In this document: positions 10,489-19,477 of the stretch, in pieces
Layout of the letters: every line of letters starts with the position of its first letter
How positions within the stretch are numbered: the stretch's first letter is position 1
Translations under genes and position numbers: made by a program
Assembly: GCA_032718475.1 (NCBI GenBank)
Contig: JAUCBJ010009094.1
Coordinates: 10,006-59,368 of the forward strand
Length of the DNA stretch: 49,363 bases
Origin: Nemertoderma westbladi
Taxonomy: Eukaryota; Xenacoelomorpha; Nemertodermatida; Nemertodermatidae
Direction of reading: 5' to 3'
The notes under the pieces: model-generated
Databases searched by the model: none
The model's input: the letters and a program-made list of their open reading frames with translations, nothing else
What the model was told of the DNA's origin: nothing

Positions 10489-10513
10489 CCAACCTTGAAA
10501 TACCAAACAAATA
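10489..10513. other. Filler at BAF/transposon junction
   Basis: Twenty-five bases between the end of the BAF copy and the start of block copy A. It contains AACCTTGAA and CCAAACAA, which echo the adjoining AAACAACCTTGAATG at 10516-10530. This fits a junction made by error-prone end joining with local copying. Confidence 0.6.
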
Positions 10514-11325
10514 TCAAACAACCTTGAATGTGAATGGCTATAGTTAGATGAACTAAATGACTCAGGGGCAATTCTATGAGGATAGGAATATCTACATCTA
10601 AGTTCAAAGGTCTCACAGAATCCACAACTCGTAGGTGAAGGAACAGTGTGGACAGAAATACTATACTTCCGCCGTTTGCAAGTTTTGCAAATTGCAGATT
10701 TACCTAGTGCTTTATTGAGTATGGACAGATCAATGATATGGAAGGTTGATGGTGGAGTATTCTTATCTTTGGGATTGGGTGGATCCACATACCTCAGTTT
10801 TGATCTGCTAGCACTACTTGTTGGTACAGCTATGATGGGTGCACTTTCATCACTTTGAACATCTATAAAAAGTGGCAATACTCATTATAATAAGTAGTAC
10901 TTGCTTGTAAATATGTAAATAATATAACATATGCTAAAACTGTTACCTAAGCATAACCCGTATGATAGCTTATATTGAGGTTGAGGCCATCAATTTTTTT
11001 GGTGTTTTTGGGGTTTTTGTGGTATTTTGGGACAAATTATTATTGTCATATCCAACTACTGGTGGATATGACAATAATACAGTAATAATAATAATAAGGC
11101 TGTTATCTTAGAAGAAAAAAAGTCATAAATCCACTAATACAGACAAATTACAATGTTATTCACAAACTAACTTGATCAAGAGCAGCCCTATTGTACCTTC
11201 AATGATTATCAAACCGGACATCTACCTACTTTTACTTACTTACCAACGGGTTTGTCATCCAGCTTCTTCACATGTTGATTACCGAGAAATTTATGATGTT
11301 TGTATGTGCTTGTACTGCGAGGCAT
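10514..11325 (-). pseudogene. Mutator-like transposase, 5' part only (copy A)
   Basis: Minus strand. Exon 1 is 11325-11244 (MPRSTSTYKHHKF..., ending in a phase-1 donor GGTAAGTAAG). Exon 2 begins at 10862 after TTTATAG and runs until the junction at 10514. It keeps the Cys-X2-Cys-X-X-Arg-Arg region and the following Cys residues but no catalytic part. Upstream and intron sequence are as in copies B and C. It cannot encode a working transposase. Confidence 0.8.
11039..11078. other. 16-bp perfect hairpin in transposase intron (copy A)
   Basis: Arms 11039-11054 and 11063-11078 (ATTATTGTCATATCCA and its complement) with an 8-base loop, lying in the intron of the transposase. It is followed by a short ATA trinucleotide run. 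Confidence 0.85.
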
Positions 11326-13046
11326 TCTCTTGGTATTAGGCGCACCATATACAATTATAAATTAATACACCTACAGTAACATACCAGCCGAGCTCAAAGT
11401 AACTCAAGCAACCTAAATCCGCAGTGTGCTGCTGCAATAGGCCTACCAGATGTATAAGAAAGACTGTAAATTAAACTTTGAATTTCCCTCTACTTTGTAA
11501 AGTGTGGAAAATAACATAGATTTGTCTCTTTCGCAACAAAATTCTTATGAAGCAAAAAATAGACTTGGCAGTGATTTTTATTAGGGGCGGGTGTGTTCGG
11601 ACAACTTTCACAAAAGACGTCATAACTTTTGACAGAGTGACATTCATTGAATATAACTTACATATTCGGAATCTCCATTAAATTGTGGTTTAGAATCCAT
11701 AATAAAAAAAAATTTGATTTTTATATTTATTTTTCATGTTGAGCCACCTTAAATAACTTCTTGCAATAAAATGCTACAGGCAATGTTTGCTTTAATACCA
11801 ATTTTTCTCAGATACCATAATATATTGATGAAGGTTATGTGATTCATATTACCTGACTGTAATATCAATAGGCCTAAGGCTAAAATGTAAAAATGTTTTT
11901 TTTTATTTAAAAAGAAATACCAGTAGGCCTACATAGGACCACTGAACCAGTACCCATACACTGCTTACAATACAGTCCTGCAGTCTTCCTCCTATCAGCT
12001 AGGTATTAGAAGATTCTTAATCTTAGTTCAATTCTGGTAGTGGATTAAGTACCATATATGTCTATGGATATGGTACAGCAGTAGGCTAACTACATTGCAT
12101 GACAGATCACCTAAAATTCAAATTAGGGTGGTGTTAGCCTTCAACTCAGTACCTTAGAGTAAGTAAGCCTTCTGCAGTACTGACTATCAATGGGTGCAGG
12201 ACACTTTGCCACACTGCCTTTTCGACATAGAAGTTAGTAAAACAAAAGTGAAGTATCTTGTGCTTGTGTGACGCTAGGGAAAGCAATTTTACTACTGATT
12301 TTCAGACAATTTCAATCAATTGCTTATCAATTCAATCAATCCTTTAATTATTCCAAATGCACAACCTGATAAATTTACAATTTTTACAGTATGGAAGCAC
12401 AATGGCAATTTATTAGACTTGATATAATCAACAATTTACAGATTTACGTTGTATAGTATAGGTACTCAAGCGCGGCTGTACTGTAGCAATAGTTTAGTAG
12501 CCATTACAGTAAAATAAAGATTATAACACAATATCGGTTTGGCGGGCGGTGGGTTGGGGGAAGGACTTGATAGCCTCAAATTTGTTAATTTTTTAATTTT
12601 AATTGTACTTGATTTAATTTTTTAATGATGTTGAAATGAGATAATGTATAGTGGGTGAACCTGCATTAGTAGATACTCAAGCCACAACTTTATAATTGTA
12701 CATATTTTATCTCTTACAGGTCATCTTATATTTATCATTGAACAGCATCACATGAGGATGAAGACATGAGATAAAAGGGAAAAAACAATGTAAATTTGTA
12801 ATATATTAAAGAATATTACATACACAGTATATTAATATTACAACAAACTGTAGTAACAACTGTGATTTAAACAACTGATGATAACACAATCGGGTAACGC
12901 AATCGACACGCTTACCATACCCTCTACACAAACCAAAAACCTCAAGCACAGCATGGACTGATCAACTGGTGCGCATCCATAATGAATTAATAAATTAAAA
13001 TAATTTTTTCATTTTTACTTAAAAATGATTTAACATAATTTTACAG

Positions 13047-13172
13047 ATATTGATGAATGTACATTAAACACCGACAACTGTCACATTAATGCTGACTGTT
13101 CCAATACTGTCACTGGATTTAGTTGCAGCTGCAAGTCTGGATATACAGGAGATGGTGTCACTACATGTACAG
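13047..13172 (+). other. Calcium-binding EGF exon (copy A)
   Basis: A 126-base phase 1-1 exon between TTTTACAG and GTAATAAA. It encodes (D)[17 protein letters not shown] then [20 protein letters not shown]. This has the DxDEC calcium-binding start, six cysteines in the EGF spacing and the Asn/Phe residues of cbEGF domains. Such symmetrical exons occur in fibrillin-, Notch- and uromodulin-like extracellular proteins. No neighbouring EGF exon is seen within this block, so this is an isolated exon carried by duplications and may no longer belong to a working gene. Confidence 0.85.
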
Positions 13173-13499
13173 GTAATAAACTTTCTTAAATAAAAATCAT
13201 TGAGTTAATAATAATATGCCAAAATATAATTTTCCGCTTTATATTTACTGTAATACATAAGGTCCTTCCAGGCTTCCCTTACCTATTCTCCATGAGTGTC
13301 GCAATTTCGTTTTTCCTTAGTCAAGCATCCCTTTCATTTGTCTAAATATATGTCATAGCCGGTCTTCCATGGCTATGCTTTTCTTGTGTTGGTTGCCGGA
13401 AAAGTAGATCTGGCATGACCTCATGCTTACTTCTCCAGCAGTGCCCACTGAATCTTAATCGGTGTTCATGGAGGGTGGTTGATAGAGGTGGTATTAATT

Positions 13500-13907
13500 A
13501 ACCGGGAGGTTCCCGAGATTGGTGAAGTATTCTCCAGGCGGCTGGGAAGAAAGGGAATTAAATACGCGAATCAGCTGTTAAAACGCTTCAATGACCCCAA
13601 TGGGGGTTACGAAGACTTCCAGCGTTTTCTACTTACAATCTGTGGGCCCCAAATGACTGATACTCGGTTTGATCAAATATTCCAATGGATGCGGGAACAC
13701 AGTGACATCGGGGCAAAGGAACATCGGTGTGAAAGTGAAACAACAGGAGACATCAGCAAGATTCAGTGTCTGTGTCACTGTAGTGCTCGATCAAACTCTA
13801 GGGGAAGAAAATGCAACCCTACAAATTCAAACAACTCATTTATTAAAACATTTTTTAATTGTCTGCTGAAGTGTTTATTTTCCTGCTGCTGGTGTTCAAC
13901 ACTTTGA
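13500..13907 (+). pseudogene. BAF-like second domain, 5'-truncated copy
   Basis: From 13505 it matches 2634-3039: VPEIGEVF, KYANQLLKRFN, EDFQRFL, ICG, FQWMREH, CLCHCS and the hydrophobic Cys-rich end. Residue changes are few (DLNGGKE to DPNGGYE; MTRTR to MTDTR). Two residues of the ESESE linker are missing. The upstream ATG has been replaced by block A sequence, and the frame continues upstream without an ATG to 13479, so a start is lacking. Nucleotide match continues to 14004. Confidence 0.8.
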
Positions 13908-14004
13908 ACCCAGCCATACTATAATAATAATAAATATAATAATAATAAAACTATTCCATAAAAACTATTAATTATTATCTTTATAACGATATTTAGACAT
14001 ACAG

Positions 14005-14864
14005 CAGATTAGATTAGATGTATGCACTTTCTAATGGTGAATACATGGAAACGCCTAACTCAAGCGTTCTTCTTTAAATTGCACTGATTCGCCCCCTCAT
14101 TAGAAATCACTAGCTGCCTGGTAAAACAATAATGAAAAAAAAAACACTAGCTAACTAATATAAGAGAGTTATAATAGGTTTACACAATAACATACTTACC
14201 AAGGACTAACATAATAATGACATATTCAGGGCAGGGCACTCCCCTAGTATGCGTTAATCGAAGTAGAGTCTGGTTCATCTTATTATATTAAAATTTAATT
14301 AGCTTATAATATAGGCCTACACCAGTTTTATGTGACCTAGGTGCCCCCCTAATATGTATATTAAATTATATTGTTATTATAGGGGGGGAATATCCGTTTT
14401 TCCACATCCTAAATCTGATTCAAATTTTAAATATTTATTTGTTCTAGAATATTCTATAATACCCCCCTACATTTTCTATAAACATGTTAACTAAATTATA
14501 TTCATGCCTGTGCATGTAGTTAAATAAGAATAATCCACTATATCTTTATAGAATATTTATTTTAACATCAACAATTACCATGACGAACTTCATGTTATAA
14601 ATGCAAGCAAAAAAGTTATTGATGTTGTTTGTTCTTTGTCTTCAATTCATTAACTCTATTGTTAATTATTTTGATCAATGATATAATTAAAATTAATAGT
14701 ACAGATAAATACAGATCGCACAATATTGTTTTCATTTTACTTACTGCAAGGTAATATGTCGAAGTTTCTGTATTTGATATCAGGATTATAATTTCATATT
14801 ACAACATTTTTAATTTAACATGCCCTGTATGTTGAGAATATCTTGCTTTACTAATATTATTATG
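14005..14864. other. AT-rich single-copy stretch
   Basis: Lies between the BAF fragment and the start of the left inverted arm. It has AGGCCTA motifs, short C and G runs and no supported gene. Confidence 0.5.
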
Positions 14865-14997
14865 TTAATTATAATTTTTATTTAATTAATAAACTTCGTT
14901 AAAATTTATAGTGAAAGATACCATTACAAATAAATACAACTGTATAATATAAGCCAGTAGTAAGATTTCTTATTGGTCTGGCTCTTCATGAGCAAGT

Positions 14998-16279
14998 TTA
15001 GTAATATTTAGTAAGCTGAGATATAGGCCAGCCACATTTAGATATAGTTATTCTTTGCAAAGCAGACTTATGTTTCAGCAGGAGCATCCCAGTATTATAT
15101 GAGAATGGGAATGAGTGTAGGTCCGGGGGGGGGGCTTGTTTATTATTGTTAGAGCGTTGCTGGCAAAACTGCTGGCTCAGGCCAGCAGCGTAAATATATG
15201 ATTTGTAACAATATGAGAAATTTATTAACTTTATAAGAGCGATGGAAATATAAGTCTTTGTATACACATCACTGTCCAGCAAGCAGTTTAATATGGATAT
15301 TGTAATATTTTAAGGCACTCCCATTAAATTATTGCTAATATTGTGAAATTACGTGGTTGCGACATTTATTGAGTGGCTAATAACCAATTCAAAATCAATA
15401 TCAAAACTGCTTTAGGCTTTCAAACACATTTAAATTAAAAATTAATTTATTTATTGTAACACTAATGCACCCAATCCATATCTGTGTAGTAACAGTACAT
15501 CAGTCCATGTTTGACATTAGAGCCCCTACAAACATTTTATATTATATATTTCACACTGAAACCTAGGCCTAAGATTATATTTTCAGAAAATGTATAATTA
15601 CAGTATAAAATAATAATATTGTAATTTAATTATTTTAGGCTCCAGTACAATGCGGCACACAAAGCACAACCACATGGCAAAAAGGTTTTACTGCATATGA
15701 AACAGTTTAACAAATTTATTTCAACTGATAATCAATCACATCCTAACTGTGGATAACTTATCGTATCTGGCACTTTTTTTATTGAATTTCAATTACAGTA
15801 CAATACATTCATTTAATAGTTATGATATTTATTCAAATAAAGTAATACAGAGCCCACCACCATAACTCCAGCAATTAAAATAAAATGTAAACATACAGTT
15901 CGCGGCCACACAGTAGTTTAGTTGAGTTTATTTCAGTTCTGCAGTTGTTTTAGTTGTGTGTGGCAAGCACAACCACATTGATGAATCTATGTCATTGAGG
16001 CCATTAAGAAAGAGCTGGAAATTCTGTACAAGGTCCCAAAATTTCATACCTATACCTTCAGTAGTTTTTGAGAAAGAGGTACATGAATGAAAACAAATGC
16101 AAGCGGCAGAAAAAACATGTTTAAAGTTCAGTGAATATGTAAACTTTAATACATTCGATCATACAATTATTTTCATTCGATCATACAATTATTTTACAAT
16201 GTAAATACACAATTATATTTATGGCAAACAGCAACTATATAACTAAGGAGCATGGAGTATATCAAATACATAAAGTGGT
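14998..16279. other. Downstream flank of transposase copy B
   Basis: No coding segment supported. It contains a 21-bp tandem duplication (ATTCGATCATACAATTATTTT, about 16152-16194), a poly-G tract at about 15124 and a CAGCAG-type inverted repeat (GCTGGC...GCCAGC) near 15160-15190. It probably includes the 3' end of the DNA transposon, but I could not fix a terminal inverted repeat. Confidence 0.4.
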
Positions 16280-18323
16280 CTAGAACATTCCACTATCGTA
16301 TGTTTTCGGCCCAGTAGGAAGTTTTCGTTTCCGCCTTTGTCGCCGTAGAATTCTAGACTGGCGCTCTAATTTGGATATTTTCCGGTCAGCCTGCAGGATT
16401 CGCTTTCGGTCAAATGTCTGAAAATCCTTAACCGTTTTCTTTGAACTACTGACAAGTTGGTCTAGGACACCAACTCTTCCTTGATAACGTCCATTGAAGC
16501 ATATAACTGCATCATTTATGCCAATAGAGAGAGCTTGTTTACTAATGAAGACCCTCTTCGGGCATCGGCTCCAAGCGAGATTATTGAGGCCTTCATTCCG
16601 ATTGTGTCTGACCATGAAGGCATTTAGATAACAATTCCGGTTCTGACAATGCCTTGTAGATAGGTTTAATGGCATCAGTCACAGCACGTGGTAGTGAGTT
16701 TCTGTGTACATAACATTTACCTTCTTTCTGTGCCTGTTTATACTTGCACCATTGATCAGAACATAACTGATGGCTTGGACTCTTGTCGGTAGAGCACGTA
16801 TGAAAGAAAGATGCCCATATAGCCTTCTTCATTTCCCGAACAGAGGAGTTATTTTCCCTTATGGCTCTACCATAATAGAGCTGGAGACTATCAATCTTGT
16901 CCAAGATCCTTCTTCAGGGTACGGAGCCGTGAACCGAGTCTCTTTTGGACGTGTCCTACACATTCTAACTTGGTTATCTCTTTTCCTTTATAAGGTTTTG
17001 CCTCTTTTACATTGGAAAAGGTTGATGTATCCCCATCCCCAAGGTATTCAACATATGCAAGGCCTCTGTCATTCATGGATCTATTATAGATATTGAGAGC
17101 CCCAACAACCTCCATTCCTCCACTTGACCCACTGTAATTGCTAGTACATTTGTGTGGTAGAGGGTTATCTTCCCTAGAACAGGTTCGACAGAACTTCGAC
17201 AATATTTCAACACCTTCCCTGTGTCCATACTTATACAAGAAACAAACCCATTGAGAGAACTGTATCCTCGCCTTTGCCATGACCCGTCAAAAGATGCACC
17301 TGTATCACTACTACCATCATTAGCATCCTTTACTTCACCTGCAGCCCTTTTCATTGACTTCAATGATTCAATCTCCACTGCACTTTCAATAGCCGTATTA
17401 TACGATATTATATTTGATGATATAAGCCCGAAACTGCTGCAAATATTTTGGCAGGCTCCAGCCCAAGTCCAACACATCTAAATCCATACATCATACGCAA
17501 GTTAAGCTCAAACAACCTTGAATGTGAATGGCTATAGTTAGATGAACTAAATGACTCAGGGGCAATTCTATGAGGATAGGAATATCTACATCTAAGTTCA
17601 AAGGTCTCACAGAATCCACAACTCGTAGGTGAAGGAACAGTGTGGACAGAAATACTATACTTCCGCCGTTTGCAAGTTTTGCAAATTGCAGATTTACCTA
17701 GTGCTTTATTGAGTATGGACAGATCAATGATATGGAAGGTTGATGGTGGAGTATTCTTATCTTTGGGATTGGGTGGATCCACATACCTCAGTTTTGATCT
17801 GCTAGCACTACTTGTTGGTACAGCTATGATGGGTGCACTTTCATCACTTTGAACATCTATAAAAAGTGGCAATACTCATTATAATAAGTAGTACTTGCTT
17901 GTAAATATGTAAATAATATAACATATGCTAAAACTGTTACCTAAGCATAACCCGTATGATAGCTTATATTGAGGTTGAGGCCATCAATTTTTTTGGTGTT
18001 TTTGGGGTTTTTGTGGTATTTTGGGACAAATTATTATTGTCATATCCAACTACTGGTGGATATGACAATAATACAGTAATAATAATAATAAGGCTGTTTG
18101 TTATCTTAGAAGAAAAAAAGTCATAAATCCACTAATACAGACAAATTACAATGTTATTCACAAACTAACTTGATCAAGAGCAGCCCTATTGTACCTTCAA
18201 TGATTATCAAACCGGACATCTACCTACTTTTACTTACTTACCAACGGGTTTGTCATCCAGCTTCTTCACATGTTGATTACCGAGAAATTTATGATGTTTG
18301 TATGTGCTTGTACTGCGAGGCAT
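16280..18323 (-). pseudogene. Mutator-like transposase, frameshifted (copy B)
   Basis: Minus strand: exon 1 18323-18242, intron, exon 2 from 17856 down to the stop at 16280. Reading across three frames gives the motif order of the animal Mutator-like transposase domain family: DGSWQRRG (first acidic residue), SLNG, Cys/His pairs, NYSGSSGGMEVVGA, EYLGDGDTS (second acidic residue), KLECVGHVQKRLG, YYGRAIR, CLHG, then NRNEGLNN (third acidic residue) and RCPKRVF. Frame breaks fall after AKIFAAVSG, after DTGKVL, and after LKKDLGQD. A 2-base loss relative to copy C adds one after CLHGQ. The first three breaks are shared with copy C, so the gene died before the block was copied. Kolobok-type or another DDE superfamily assignment is possible. 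Confidence 0.8.
18033..18072. other. Intron hairpin (copy B)
   Basis: Same 16-bp perfect stem and 8-base loop as in copies A and C. Confidence 0.85.
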
Positions 18324-18810
18324 TCTCTTGGTATTAGGCGCACCATATACAATTATAAATTAATACACCTACAGTAACATACCAGCCGAGCTCAAAGTAA
18401 CTCAAGCAACCTAAATCCGCAGTGTGCTGCTGCAATAGGCCTACCAGATGTATAAGAAAGACTGTAAATTAAACTTTGAATTTCCCTCTACTTTGTAAAG
18501 TGTGGAAAATAACATAGATTTGTCTCTTTCGCAACAAAATTCTTATGAAGCAAAAAATAGACTTGGCAGTGATTTTTATTAGGGGCGGGTGTGTTCGGAC
18601 AACTTTCACAAAAGACGTCATAACTTTTGACAGAGTGACATTCATTGAATATAACTTACATATTCGGAATCTCCATTAAATTGTGGTTTAGAATCCATAA
18701 TAAAAAAAAATTTGATTTTTATATTTATTTTTCATGTTGAGCCACCTTAAATAACTTCTTGCAATAAAATGCTACAGGCAATGTTTGCTTTAATACCAAT
18801 TTTTCTCAGA

Positions 18811-18830
18811 TACCATAATATATTATGGTA
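18811..18830. other. 20-bp perfect palindrome at insertion junction
   Basis: TACCATAATATATTATGGTA. The left half plus TATT is the pre-existing target as seen in copies A and C; ATGGTA is new with the insertion. The new bases mirror the target, which suggests snap-back copying when the left end was joined. Confidence 0.75.
18815..18824. repeat. Target-site duplication, left
   Basis: ATAATATATT occurs here and at 32154-32163. The uninterrupted site in copy A (CCATAATATATTGATGAAGG) has it once. It is AT-rich, so the exact length is uncertain by a base or two. Confidence 0.75.
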
Positions 18831-18868
18831 TAACCTAAGGAACACGTAAGTACATATTACAGTAGGCT

Positions 18869-18877
18869 TTTATATAA
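18869..18877 (+). promoter_or_regulatory. TATA-type promoter, unit 1
   Basis: TTTATATAA, followed about 30 bases later by a pyrimidine-rich CACTCACCGCCC stretch where initiation would be expected. It lies about 300 bases upstream of the Cys-rich ORF. A GTAAGT at 18846 and a CCACAG at about 18922 also frame it as a possible short intron of a read-through transcript. Confidence 0.5.
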
Positions 18878-19047
18878 CGCTGCCTCACTCACCGCCCACC
18901 ACCCGTCTCGTCTCCACAGATGTCGCCAGGCTGATTCCACAGGCCAAGAAGCACAAGACCAAAACAAAAAAACAAAAATGTGGAAACTTCATTGCAATTG
19001 TATTAAAGTTTCCGCAATATTATTAAGAGAAATTTTATGTAGATTTT

Positions 19048-19085
19048 GGGGGGGAACATCCTTGTGCACAAGGACTGACCCCCCC
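19048..19085. promoter_or_regulatory. G7/C7 foldback with palindromic core, unit 1
   Basis: GGGGGGG, AACA, the 16-bp perfect palindrome TCCTTGTGCACAAGGA (19059-19074), CTGA, CCCCCCC. In the leader RNA this would be a strong stem-loop ahead of the Cys-rich ORF. Confidence 0.7.
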
Positions 19086-19173
19086 ACGCACTTTAAACAT
19101 TGACCTTCATTACGGATTCTGATTTTAATGAGAATTTACACAATTGTTGACATTGGTAGTTTGCTTTCCGCAA

Positions 19174-19404
19174 ATGAGTGATCAGGTGTGTTCCAGCTGC
19201 AATAAACCAAACTGTTATCGTTGTAGTCAATGCGGTTGCTACTGTCGGTGCTGTGACCACTGCCCCTCAACTAACGCCTGTTACACCTGTTATTGCTGTT
19301 TCAAACCCACCTGTTGCTGTGACTGTGTTCCCTGTGAGCGCTGCGGAAAAGCTGTAAATTATTTTGGAGGTCTTTGTTGCAACTGCACCTCCAGAGGAGC
19401 ATAA
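19174..19404 (+). CDS. Cys-rich 76-aa protein, unit 1
   Basis: ATG at 19174 (CAAATGAGT context; an open frame extends a little upstream without ATG), TAA-ended. It has 23 cysteines in 76 residues (30 percent), mostly as CxxC, CxC and CC pairs: CSSCNKPNC, CSQCGCYCRCC, CYTCYCCF, CCCDCVPCERC, CCNC. It has no signal peptide, so a reducing-compartment zinc or other metal binder is more likely than a disulfide-bonded secreted peptide. It recalls metallothionein-like or knuckle-type nucleic-acid chaperones by composition only. It sits 73 bases upstream of the 486-aa ORF in a bicistronic arrangement behind one promoter. Family not recognised. Confidence 0.7.
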   Translation: MSDQVCSSCNKPNCYRCSQCGCYCRCCDHCPSTNACYTCYCCFKPTCCCDCVPCERCGKAVNYFGGLCCNCTSRGA

Positions 19405-19477
19405 AGCAAAATCAAAACAGATAATCGCCAGCACAACCTCCTGGATAGCACAACTTTAGTGTTATACAATCTCCATA

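Larger units (their letters stand above)
10514..13499. repeat. Mosaic block, copy A
   Basis: Matches 17508-18824 plus 32164-33848 (copy B) and, inverted, the corresponding part of 40902-46864 (copy C). It is continuous across the point where copy B carries the 13.3-kb insertion (11822/11823), so it shows the empty site. It lacks about a dozen bases near 12030 that B and C share (after TTAGTTCA), which suggests that B and C are closer to each other. It contains a transposase 5' part, an intron hairpin and an EGF exon. It ends at 13499, where a BAF fragment is joined. Confidence 0.92.
14865..18824. repeat. Left arm of large inverted repeat, part 1 (block copy B)
   Basis: Reverse complement of about 42907-46864. 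The match starts at TTAATTATAATT (14865 and 46864) and runs to the 13.3-kb insertion. Differences are few: G/C-run length near 15124, a 2-base indel in the transposase near 16615, and a short indel near 15470. Confidence 0.93.

Noticed and set aside
14998-15282. 94-aa minus-strand frame and its counterpart at 46443-46634
   Set aside because: The frame crosses a poly-G/C run whose length differs between the arms, so it is not conserved.
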